Part shown: piece after piece, positions 18,982 through 25,815 of the stretch | Layout of the letters: the number at the start of each line of letters is the position of its first letter | Numbering within the stretch: the stretch's first letter is position 1 | Notes under the pieces: model-generated | Database searches by the model: none | What the model saw: the letters and a program-made list of their open reading frames with translations, nothing else | Told to the model about the DNA's origin: nothing | Made by a program: the position numbers and the translations under genes | Origin: an uncultured Bacteroidales bacterium | Lineage (GTDB): Bacteria > Bacteroidota > Bacteroidia > Bacteroidales > UBA932 | Length of the DNA stretch: 64,000 nucleotides | NCBI GenBank assembly: GCA_934726455.1 | Contig: CAKVDS010000002.1 | Location: forward strand, 97,385 to 161,384 | Direction of reading: 5' to 3'

Positions 18982-19047
18982 GAGATTCCAGACATGTGCT
19001 CTGGGCTCAACACAAAAGCCTCGCCCGGACCACATGTCTGGAATCTC
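18982..19047. repeat. Long near-perfect hairpin upstream of xerD
   Basis: A 17-bp perfect inverted repeat (18982-18998, GAGATTCCAGACATGTG, with 19031-19047), then one C/C mismatch and a further 7-bp stem, around a 16-nt loop. No T-tract follows on either strand, so it is not an ordinary intrinsic terminator. It could be a structured RNA, a recombinase or regulator site, or a REP-like element. Confidence 0.8.
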
Positions 19048-19076
19048 TCAAATATTCTCAGTAATGACTTTTTATG

Positions 19077-19084
19077 TAATTTTG
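19077..19084 (+). promoter_or_regulatory. -7 box for xerD
   Basis: TAATTTTG ends 4 nt before the xerD GTG, predicting a leaderless or nearly leaderless transcript. There is no -33 match. Confidence 0.6.
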
Positions 19085-19088
19085 CACC

Positions 19089-19970
19089 GTGGACAACAAT
19101 ACGGAAACCATACTCAAGGACTACAGGTACTACCTGAATGTAGAGAGGGGAATGTCCCCGAACACCGTCAATTCCTATTGTCGGGACGTAAAGGCATTTC
19201 TGGAAAAAAGCACGGAGGCCCCGACAAAAACAGGGACTGAAGCCATCGTGAACTATCTTTCATCTATGAGTGCCTCACTCTCCCCCCGTTCACAGGCCAG
19301 GCTCATGAGCGCCCTGCGTTCATTTTTCGACTGGCTGATACTTGAGGGCGACAGAACGGACAACCCCTGCGACGGCATAGACTCCCCCAAAATCGGACGT
19401 CACCTGCCTGACGTCCTGTCCGTAGAGGAGGTGGACGCGATAATGAAGTCCGTAGACCTCTCCAAACCGGGAGGAATACGCGACAGAGCCATACTGGAAA
19501 TCCTCTACGGATGCGGACTGCGCGTCTCCGAGGCCTGTTCTCTACGGATTTCCGACGTGTTTCTCGATGAAGAATTCGTAAGGGTGATCGGAAAAGGAGA
19601 CAAGCAGCGCCTCATCCCTATGGGCGAAATGGCCAAAGACGCGTTCACAGACTATCTGTCAGCAAGGCCTCAGGCTTCCACGAAGAAAGATGCCGACATC
19701 GCTTTCCTCAACCGTTTCGGTGCCAGGATGAGCCGGATCACGATATTCAACATGGTACGTAAGCAGGCCTTGCTCGCCGGCATCACCAAGACCATCTCCC
19801 CACACACGTTCCGGCACTCCTTCGCCACACATCTTGTCGAAAACGGAGCCGACCTCAGAGTGGTACAGGAGATGCTCGGGCACGAGTCCATCCTCACCAC
19901 AGAAATCTACACCCACATCGACTCCAGAACATGGCAGTCCGCAATACTGCAACACCACCCGAGAAAATGA
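19089..19970 (+). CDS. xerD: Site-specific tyrosine recombinase XerD
   Basis: 293-residue tyrosine recombinase; with XerC it resolves chromosome dimers at dif. The N-terminal SAM-like domain begins TILKDYRYYLNVERGMSPNT. The catalytic box includes GCGLRVSEACSL (Arg), HTFRHSFATHL (His/Arg), GHESILTTEIYTHI (His and nucleophile Tyr). The GTG start is the only one that keeps the conserved first helix. No integron, transposon or phage context is present, so this looks like the housekeeping copy. Confidence 0.9.
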   Translation: MDNNTETILKDYRYYLNVERGMSPNTVNSYCRDVKAFLEKSTEAPTKTGTEAIVNYLSSMSASLSPRSQARLMSALRSFFDWLILEGDRTDNPCDGIDSPKIGRHLPDVLSVEEVDAIMKSVDLSKPGGIRDRAILEILYGCGLRVSEACSLRISDVFLDEEFVRVIGKGDKQRLIPMGEMAKDAFTDYLSARPQASTKKDADIAFLNRFGARMSRITIFNMVRKQALLAGITKTISPHTFRHSFATHLVENGADLRVVQEMLGHESILTTEIYTHIDSRTWQSAILQHHPRK

Positions 19971-19971
19971 T

Positions 19972-19979
19972 TAACTTTG
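19972..19979 (+). promoter_or_regulatory. -7 box for the clostripain-like gene
   Basis: TAACTTTG begins 1 nt after the xerD stop and ends 5 nt before the next ATG (19985). It predicts a leaderless mRNA and fixes that ATG rather than upstream ones. Confidence 0.55.
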
Positions 19980-19984
19980 CCGGA

Positions 19985-21229
19985 ATGAGAAAATTCGGAT
20001 TCAGAAATACGCTCACCGCAGTGCTGTTGCTGCTGAGCCTGGCCTCTTGTGAGCGGGACAACCCCTCCACCACCAGGGAATACAGCAAGGTCGTCATATA
20101 TCTGGGGCTCGGATACAACAACCTCAGCGCAAGCCTGAGGAACAACCTTGAGCAGCTCGGGCAAGGGAATCTGCCGTACAGCAGCTCAGACAAGGCCATC
20201 GTCGCGTTCTGCCACAACACCGCCCCGGGAGAAGGCTACACAACAGCGAATCCCCCGGTACTCCTGCAATTCTGCAACCGCGACGGTCAGAACGTCATCG
20301 ACACACTGAAAACATACCCGTCCGACATGGAAAGCGCGACAGCCGAATCCATCACAAAAGTACTGTTCGACATAAGGGAGCTCTTCCCCTCGCGGAGTTA
20401 CGGGATGATATTCTCATCACACTCCACCGGCTGGACACCATGCGGTTATCAGGCCACAGAAGAAGGAGTATCCGTCTTGAGCACATCCATGGACGCAGGA
20501 CAAGAAGACTTCCCGCTCACAAAATCTCTTGGAAGCCAATATCTTGGGAGTTACCGCAACAACTTGGAGATAGACCTCTCCGAGTTCGCGTCCGCCATAC
20601 CGATGAAATTGGAATACATCATCTTCGACTCCTGCCTTATGGGAGGTGTCGAGGTGGCATGGGAGCTCAAAGACGTCTGCGACAAGATCGTCTTCTCCCC
20701 GGCAGAAATCCTCGCGGAAGGATTTGTATACAAACCGTTCGCCTGGCACCTGCTGGCTCTCCGGGAGCCCGACCTCAAGTCCATCTGCGAAGACTACTTC
20801 AACTACTATGACGCTCAGAGCGGATCAAGCAGATCCGCCACGGTCACCCTGCTTGACTGCAGCGGTCTGGAAAAGCTGGCACAAGTCTATTCCGGCATCA
20901 TCGCCGCGCACAGGGACGGATTCGACAACATTGACAGGAGCAAGGTCCAGCCTTATTTCTACAACGCGGGTAGCGGCACAAAAGACTGGTTCTTCGACCT
21001 GCGCGATGCGGCAGGCCAGGCCGGAGCGGAGAGGCGGGAACTCTCCCGGCTCGATGAAGCACTCAAAGAATGCGTGGTGTACCATGCCGAAACAGATTAT
21101 TTTTTCAAGACCCCGCTCGAAAGATGCTGCGGACTGAGCACCTATCTGCCTTCCCCGTCAAGACCAAGGCTCACAGCCTGTTACAAGGGGCTTGGATGGA
21201 ACAGGGCCGTCGATCTGGTGGAAGAATAA
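19985..21229 (+). CDS. Clostripain-family (C11) cysteine peptidase lipoprotein
   Basis: 414-residue lipoprotein: signal peptide with lipobox SLASC (Cys about 22), then a caspase-like C11 peptidase domain. The catalytic His is in SSHSTGW and the catalytic Cys in FDSCLMGGVEVAWEL. C11 enzymes cut after Arg or Lys and often self-activate. An extracytoplasmic proteolytic role fits the other secreted peptidases in the window (S46, M6). The start at 19985 is supported by the signal peptide and by the -7 box just before it. Confidence 0.88.
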   Translation: MRKFGFRNTLTAVLLLLSLASCERDNPSTTREYSKVVIYLGLGYNNLSASLRNNLEQLGQGNLPYSSSDKAIVAFCHNTAPGEGYTTANPPVLLQFCNRDGQNVIDTLKTYPSDMESATAESITKVLFDIRELFPSRSYGMIFSSHSTGWTPCGYQATEEGVSVLSTSMDAGQEDFPLTKSLGSQYLGSYRNNLEIDLSEFASAIPMKLEYIIFDSCLMGGVEVAWELKDVCDKIVFSPAEILAEGFVYKPFAWHLLALREPDLKSICEDYFNYYDAQSGSSRSATVTLLDCSGLEKLAQVYSGIIAAHRDGFDNIDRSKVQPYFYNAGSGTKDWFFDLRDAAGQAGAERRELSRLDEALKECVVYHAETDYFFKTPLERCCGLSTYLPSPSRPRLTACYKGLGWNRAVDLVEE

Positions 21230-21231
21230 AA

Positions 21232-21263
21232 TTTGTACAAAACGCCTGTTTTCACTATATTTG
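21232..21263 (+). promoter_or_regulatory. rplY promoter
   Basis: -33 TTTG (21232-21235), 20-nt spacer, -7 TATATTTG (21256-21263). It starts 3 nt after the preceding stop and predicts an untranslated leader of about 80 nt, the longest in the window. Confidence 0.8.
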
Positions 21264-21273
21264 CGCGCATTTT

Positions 21274-21319
21274 AAAACCGCGCTGCGGTTTTGGTGCAAT
21301 GGGATCTGAGAAATCAGAT
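21274..21319 (+). promoter_or_regulatory. Structured leader of rplY (two hairpins)
   Basis: Hairpin 1: AAAACCGC (21274-21281) pairs with GCGGTTTT (21285-21292) around a 3-nt loop. Hairpin 2: ATCTGA (21304-21309) and TCAGAT (21314-21319) close a GAAA tetraloop. Both lie in the 5' leader of a ribosomal-protein gene and may serve autoregulation. Confidence 0.55.
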
Positions 21320-21347
21320 TGAGTAACACATTTTAATCATTAAAGAA

Positions 21348-21917
21348 ATGCAGCATTTCGAACTTAAAGGCCAGGTCCGCAAAGCGGACGGAAAGGCCGC
21401 CCTCAAGGCTCTCCGCAAGGAAGGTCTCGTACCTTGCAACCTCTATGGCTGCGGCATGGAAAATGTACTTTTCACCGTCAACGCCAAGGAACTCAGCGCA
21501 CTTACCAACACTCCGGCCTCATACATCGTGGATCTTGTCCTCGACAACGGGACAAAGCAGACAGCCATACTCCACGAACTCCAGTGGCATCCTGTCTCTG
21601 ACGCATGCCTGCATGTGGACTTTCTCGCAGTCAACGAGACCAAGCCTATCTGCATCAAGGTTCCTATCGAGATCACCGGACACGCCATCGGCGTACAGCA
21701 GGGCGGCAAGTTCTTCCAACCGACACGCGAACTCCGCATAAGCGCCCTCATGGCCAATCTTCCTGACAAGGTGACGGTAGACATCTCAAGCCTCGGTCTC
21801 GACAAGAAAATCAAGGCCGGCGATGTCACAGTCAAAGATGCCGCCATCGTAAGCGACAAGGACACCATCATCTGCGGTGTCAAGGCTACCCGCAACTCAG
21901 CTGCAGCGGCAGCCTAA
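21348..21917 (+). CDS. rplY: 50S ribosomal protein L25 (CTC-type)
   Basis: 189-residue L25/CTC protein that binds 5S rRNA. The N-terminal L25 barrel (FELKGQVRKADGKAALKALR, LVPCNLYG, LHELQWHPVSDACLHVDFL) is followed by the TL5-type C-terminal domain (VTVDISSLGLDKKIKAGDVTV) and a short Ala-rich tail. The order rplY-pth, 12 nt apart, is common and supports the call. A long hairpin-containing leader precedes it. Confidence 0.95.
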   Translation: MQHFELKGQVRKADGKAALKALRKEGLVPCNLYGCGMENVLFTVNAKELSALTNTPASYIVDLVLDNGTKQTAILHELQWHPVSDACLHVDFLAVNETKPICIKVPIEITGHAIGVQQGGKFFQPTRELRISALMANLPDKVTVDISSLGLDKKIKAGDVTVKDAAIVSDKDTIICGVKATRNSAAAAA

Positions 21918-21929
21918 AACTGACATGTC

Positions 21930-22553
21930 GTGTCTGAGAAGACTTATCTTATAGCAGGTCTTGGCAACATAGGAGCCGAATACTCTTCAACGCGACACAA
22001 TATCGGATTTATGACATTGGATGCCTGGGCCCAGGCATCCAATGTCGTTTTTTCAACCGAGCGCTACGGAGATGTCGCCACCGTCAAAGACAAGGGGCGG
22101 GAATTTGTGCTTCTCAAGCCGTCGACCTACATGAACCTCAGCGGCAACGCCGTCCGCTACTGGCAGACCAGGCTGGACATCGGCACCGACCATATAATGG
22201 TCATCTGCGATGACCTCAACCTGCCGTTCGGTACTGCAAGGATGCGCAAGTCCGGCAGTGACGGAGGACACAACGGGCTCAAGAACATACAGGAGCTGCT
22301 CGGCACCAAAGACTTCGCACGCACAAGGATGGGAGTCGGCCACGATTTCGCGCAGGGCGGGCAGATAGACTTCGTACTCGGCAAATTCAGTCCGGAGCAG
22401 ATGGAGCAGCTGCCGGAGGTAGAGAAAAGAGTGATTGAAGGAGTCCGCACATGGGCTCTTGCAGGCATAGAAAGAGCCATGACAGCCCTCAACAGCAGAC
22501 AAAACGGGGCGCAAAAGCCGGAAAAAGAAGAAAATCCGCAAATAAAGGCATAA
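21930..22553 (+). CDS. pth: Peptidyl-tRNA hydrolase
   Basis: Cleaves peptidyl-tRNA released from stalled ribosomes; 207 residues from a GTG start. The catalytic His is in RHNIGFMTLD. Other signatures are KPSTYMNLSG, ICDDLNLPFGTARMRKSGSD and GGHNGLKNI. The C-terminus has a Lys/Glu-rich extension. It is cotranscribed with rplY. Confidence 0.96.
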   Translation: MSEKTYLIAGLGNIGAEYSSTRHNIGFMTLDAWAQASNVVFSTERYGDVATVKDKGREFVLLKPSTYMNLSGNAVRYWQTRLDIGTDHIMVICDDLNLPFGTARMRKSGSDGGHNGLKNIQELLGTKDFARTRMGVGHDFAQGGQIDFVLGKFSPEQMEQLPEVEKRVIEGVRTWALAGIERAMTALNSRQNGAQKPEKEENPQIKA

Positions 22554-22582
22554 GAATTTAGGAATTCAACAATTCTTTTTTT
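22552..22582 (+). terminator. Weak AT-rich terminator after pth
   Basis: AAGAATT (22552-22558) and AATTCTT (22571-22577) form a 7-bp stem followed by a T run. AT-rich and therefore weak. Confidence 0.4.
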
Positions 22583-22637
22583 ATATTGCAAGCCGTTGCG
22601 GCAATGAACATTACTAACATTCTAAATATCATTAAAG

Positions 22638-22814
22638 ATGGAAACACTCGTCAACAAAATCAAAGAGAACATCGAACTCTTTGTGACCAACGCAGAAGCA
22701 CAGGTTGCCAAGGGCAACAAGGCTGCCGGAGCACGCGCACGCAAGGCCGCCCTTGATCTCATGAAGGATCTCAAGGAGTTCCGTAAAATTTCAGTTGCAG
22801 AGACAAAGAAATAA
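22638..22814 (+). CDS. Small histone H1-like protein (Hc1 family)
   Basis: A 58-residue gene beginning METLVNKIKENIELFVTNAE, with a central GNKAAGARARKAALDLMKD and a C-terminal LKEFRKISVAETKK. This length and pattern (an acidic first half, then an AGxRARKA helix and a Lys-rich end) matches the histone H1/Hc1 proteins of Bacteroidetes, which are thought to bind DNA non-specifically. It has its own 5' region (near-consensus TATATTG at 22582-22588) and is followed by a hairpin terminator. Confidence 0.85.
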   Translation: METLVNKIKENIELFVTNAEAQVAKGNKAAGARARKAALDLMKDLKEFRKISVAETKK

Positions 22815-22872
22815 TCATTTTTTCGTCACGATGCAACGTTGACAAAACCGCCTGCATCTATACTGTAGGTTT

Positions 22873-22966
22873 AGGTTTTAGTACACGTCTAAGGGTTGGA
22901 AGCCGTGAGGGTGACCAGCCCTTTGCTTTTTTCAGAATTTCTCGCTAACTATGCATACTAAAACCT
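22873..22966. repeat. 11-bp inverted repeat enclosing the terminator hairpin
   Basis: AGGTTTTAGTA (22873-22883) is the exact reverse complement of TACTAAAACCT (22956-22966). The pair encloses the hairpin above and ends 6 nt before the M6 protease ATG. It could be a regulator site or the closing helix of a structured RNA. Confidence 0.5.
22891..22934 (+). terminator. Terminator after the histone-like gene
   Basis: AAGGGTTGG (22891-22899) pairs with CCAGCCCTT (22915-22923), one G-U pair, 15-nt loop, followed by TTTGCTTTTTT. Confidence 0.6.
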
Positions 22967-22972
22967 CGCCAG

Positions 22973-24625
22973 ATGAATTTCTGCACAGCAATAATCCTCG
23001 CCGTCTTCAGGATGGTGGTGATTCCCGTCCAGTTCGAGGACAGGGAGTTCATACGCACGACAGAGGATATGAGAGCATCAGTCCAGCAAGCCGAAGACTA
23101 CTTCAACTCACAGCCGGGACTGGAAGATGAGTACCGCTTCGACCTTGCACCGGTGATTACTCTCCCAAAGCCGGCAGCATACTATGGAGCCAACTATTCC
23201 GACAGAAAAGATGTCCTGCTGCACGAAGCGGTCAGATACGCATGTTCAAAAAGCAAAATTGATTTTTCCCCATACGACAACGACTTCGACGGAAGCGTGG
23301 ACAATGTATTCCTGATAACCGCCGGATTCAGCGAAGCCGACGGAGCAGGAGAGACATGGATATGGCCGCAGTTCGGACAGTTGAGAGACCACGGAGGCAC
23401 CGGCGAAGCCGGAGGACTCACGATAGACAACTTCTGCGTCAGCACAGAACTCTCTTCTGACGAAGGGGACATCCCGGCACCGGCACATGTCGGAGTATTC
23501 TGCCATGAATTCTGCCATTTTCTGGGCCTCACGGACCTTTATGATACCGACGGCGAGAGCAGCGGCGGAGTTGCCCCCGGCCTGTGGAACACCGGCATAA
23601 TGGACAACGGCAGCAAAAGCAGTCCCGTGCCCGGCCTATGCGCCCTGGACTTGGAACTCCTCGGAAAGGGAAAGTGCAATAAACTGACCAAAGGCAGCCA
23701 CACCCTCCAACCGCTGGGGCGTACCGGGGAATACTTGAAGTGCGCCGCAGAAAATGAAAATGAGTTTTTCCTCTTCGAATGCAAGGAGGGGCGGGGGCTG
23801 GCAATCTACCACGTTGACCGGTCAAGTCAGGCAGCCGGCTGGTCCGACTACTACCAGAAAGAACTCACAGCCGCCGAACGCTGGGATTTTTCCCAAGTCA
23901 ACTGCCGTCCCGACAGGCAGTGCGCCGCACTTCTCGCCGCTTCGTCCGAGCCGGACGGACTGTTCTTCCCGCAAGGGGGACGCGACAGTTTCAGTTCCGA
24001 CACCGATCCGGCATTCAGATTCTGGGACGGCAGCACATCTGCCCTCGCACTCACAGGAATAAGGATCAACACGGACGGCAGCGTTTCGTTTGATGTCAAA
24101 GAACCCATAGTGCTCAACAGCTGCTCCATCTTCCAGGACGCCGCAATAATCAGGTGGACCGCCGATGCTTCCATAGGAGAGATAGAGGGCTACGAACTGG
24201 AATGGAGCAGCCAGGCAGGAAACGCCGCGATGACGATCCCATCAGATGCAGGGAGCTGCACCATAACCGGGTTGACGCCTCAGACTCCATACCGGTACAG
24301 TTTGAGGATCAGATACACGAACGGGATGTCCTCCTCGGTATGTTCATCGTTCATCACAAAGGTATACCGGAACGACAGCCACCCGTACATCTACCTCAAA
24401 GGCAGTGACAGGAAAGCCGACGGAAGATTCGAGAAAGGGGCGAAAATCCCGCTGAGAGTATTCAACGCCACGAAAGTGTCGGAAGTGAAATGGTATTTCA
24501 ACGGCAAGAGAATCACAACAGAGCCGGACGGCTGGTATACAATCACAAAAGAGGGCGTCCTGAAAGCCGAAGTAATATACGATGACGGAAGCACCGACGT
24601 GATGATAAAGGAGATAAAGCTATGA
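22973..24625 (+). CDS. M6-family (immune-inhibitor-A-like) metalloprotease with C-terminal FN3 domain
   Basis: 550 residues. The metalloprotease core has the zinc motif HEFCHFLGLTDLYD (HExxHxxGLxDxYD) and an upstream DFDGSVDNVFLITAG strand. A fibronectin type III domain (about 380-460, with GLTPQTPYRYSLRIRY) and a C-terminal Ig-like segment follow. The N-terminus is unusual: only about 12 hydrophobic residues (NFCTAIILAVF) precede the protease domain, with no clear cleavage site. An in-frame stop 25 nt upstream rules out a longer form. It overlaps the next gene by 4 nt (ATGA). Confidence 0.85.
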   Translation: MNFCTAIILAVFRMVVIPVQFEDREFIRTTEDMRASVQQAEDYFNSQPGLEDEYRFDLAPVITLPKPAAYYGANYSDRKDVLLHEAVRYACSKSKIDFSPYDNDFDGSVDNVFLITAGFSEADGAGETWIWPQFGQLRDHGGTGEAGGLTIDNFCVSTELSSDEGDIPAPAHVGVFCHEFCHFLGLTDLYDTDGESSGGVAPGLWNTGIMDNGSKSSPVPGLCALDLELLGKGKCNKLTKGSHTLQPLGRTGEYLKCAAENENEFFLFECKEGRGLAIYHVDRSSQAAGWSDYYQKELTAAERWDFSQVNCRPDRQCAALLAASSEPDGLFFPQGGRDSFSSDTDPAFRFWDGSTSALALTGIRINTDGSVSFDVKEPIVLNSCSIFQDAAIIRWTADASIGEIEGYELEWSSQAGNAAMTIPSDAGSCTITGLTPQTPYRYSLRIRYTNGMSSSVCSSFITKVYRNDSHPYIYLKGSDRKADGRFEKGAKIPLRVFNATKVSEVKWYFNGKRITTEPDGWYTITKEGVLKAEVIYDDGSTDVMIKEIKL

Positions 24626-25035
24626 GAACCAGACTTTTCGCCGCCATTTCAATCATTTCATCATTGGCAGCGGCACAAAGCTGCAACCCTGACAAATACA
24701 TGCGGGCTTTCTCGCAGACGGAAGACATGCAGATACAAGTCGGACGGGACATCCCTTTCAGATACAACCCGCTCACCTGCCAGATGTCATACAACCGTAC
24801 AAGGCATGAGTTCAGGGCGTGCACCGACAACATGTCCGATTTTTTCATAGTCACCATGGACTCCACCCCGGCAACCGAGGGAGAAACACTTCAAGCGGAC
24901 ATCGTCTGGACCACGGAGACAGACATCTTGACAAGAAAAAATCTCACCCTCGAAGTCATCAGGACCGAGGGTGAGAGATTCTGGCTATGGAGTGACTCAG
25001 GCCGCATAGGCGTGAGCATCTCCGTCTTAGAATGA
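24622..25035 (+). CDS. Predicted exported lipoprotein of unknown function
   Basis: 137 residues. An N-terminal signal sequence (RLFAAISIISSLAAAQSC) ends in a loose lipobox with Cys about 21; the remainder is a predicted beta-rich domain I do not recognise. The ATGA overlap with the M6 protease gene implies translational coupling, so it may be a partner or inhibitor of that protease. Its last 9 nt overlap the convergent tpiA. Confidence 0.7.
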   Translation: MRTRLFAAISIISSLAAAQSCNPDKYMRAFSQTEDMQIQVGRDIPFRYNPLTCQMSYNRTRHEFRACTDNMSDFFIVTMDSTPATEGETLQADIVWTTETDILTRKNLTLEVIRTEGERFWLWSDSGRIGVSISVLE

Positions 25036-25782
25036 CAGCGCTATCTGGATGAAGTCATCTGCCTTGAGGGCAGCGCCGCCGATAAGGCCGCCGTCAATAT
25101 CCTTCTGAGCGAAAAGCTCCTTGGCATTTGAAGGCTTGCATGAGCCGCCATAGAGGATGGTTGTGTCCTCGGCTACGGCCTCGCCGAATTTCTCGGCAAG
25201 CACCTTACGGATATGGGCATGGATCTCCTCGGCCTGCTCGGCAGTGGCTGTTTTGCCTGTACCGATGGCCCATACAGGCTCGTATGCCACGATGACCTTC
25301 TTCATATCCTCTGCAGTGAAATTGTAAAGGACATTCTTGATCTGCGCGGAGCACACATCGAAATGCTTGCCGGCCTCCCTCTCTTCGAGGTTCTCGCCGA
25401 CGCAAAGGATGACGCCGAGACCGGCCTCAAGAGCAAGTTTAACCTTGACGACAAGTTTCTCGTCCGTCTCCCCGTAGTACTGGCGGCGCTCAGAGTGACC
25501 AAGAATCGTCCACTGGCAGCCGACAGCCTTGACCATCTCTGCGGACACCTCACCGGTATACGCACCCTTGACATGATCTGCGCAGTTCTGGGCTGAAAGC
25601 TCCACGCGAGAACCGGCGAGAGCCTTGCCTACGGCGCAGAGGTGGGTGAACGGCGGAGCCACGATAAGGCCCACATTCTCCGGCACGGCGGCTGACTTCT
25701 CAGCCACAGCCTTTGCAAGTTCTACTCCTTCAGGCTTGATGGTGTTCATCTTCCAGTTGCCTGCTACAATCTTCTTTCTCAT
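25027..25782 (-). CDS. tpiA: Triosephosphate isomerase
   Basis: Interconverts dihydroxyacetone phosphate and glyceraldehyde 3-phosphate in glycolysis; 251 residues. The catalytic Lys is in AGNWKMN, His in ILGHSERR, and Glu in AYEPVWAIGTGKTA. The phosphate loop is LYGGSCKPSNA. It follows glmS by 33 nt in the same direction, at the end of a long run of minus-strand genes. Confidence 0.97.
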   Translation of the reverse strand: MRKKIVAGNWKMNTIKPEGVELAKAVAEKSAAVPENVGLIVAPPFTHLCAVGKALAGSRVELSAQNCADHVKGAYTGEVSAEMVKAVGCQWTILGHSERRQYYGETDEKLVVKVKLALEAGLGVILCVGENLEEREAGKHFDVCSAQIKNVLYNFTAEDMKKVIVAYEPVWAIGTGKTATAEQAEEIHAHIRKVLAEKFGEAVAEDTTILYGGSCKPSNAKELFAQKDIDGGLIGGAALKADDFIQIALSF

Positions 25783-25815
25783 AATTAATATAAGTATTAA
25801 ACAAAGTTCGTCTAT

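Noticed and set aside
18982..19047. A dif site next to xerD
   Set aside because: dif is about 28 bp with two 11-bp arms and a 6-8 bp centre; this has 17-bp arms and a 32-bp centre.
22839..22864. TTGACA and TATACT resembling an E. coli sigma-70 promoter
   Set aside because: The spacing is only 14 nt and Bacteroidetes primary sigma factors use TTTG / TAnnTTTG; none of the supported promoters here look like this.
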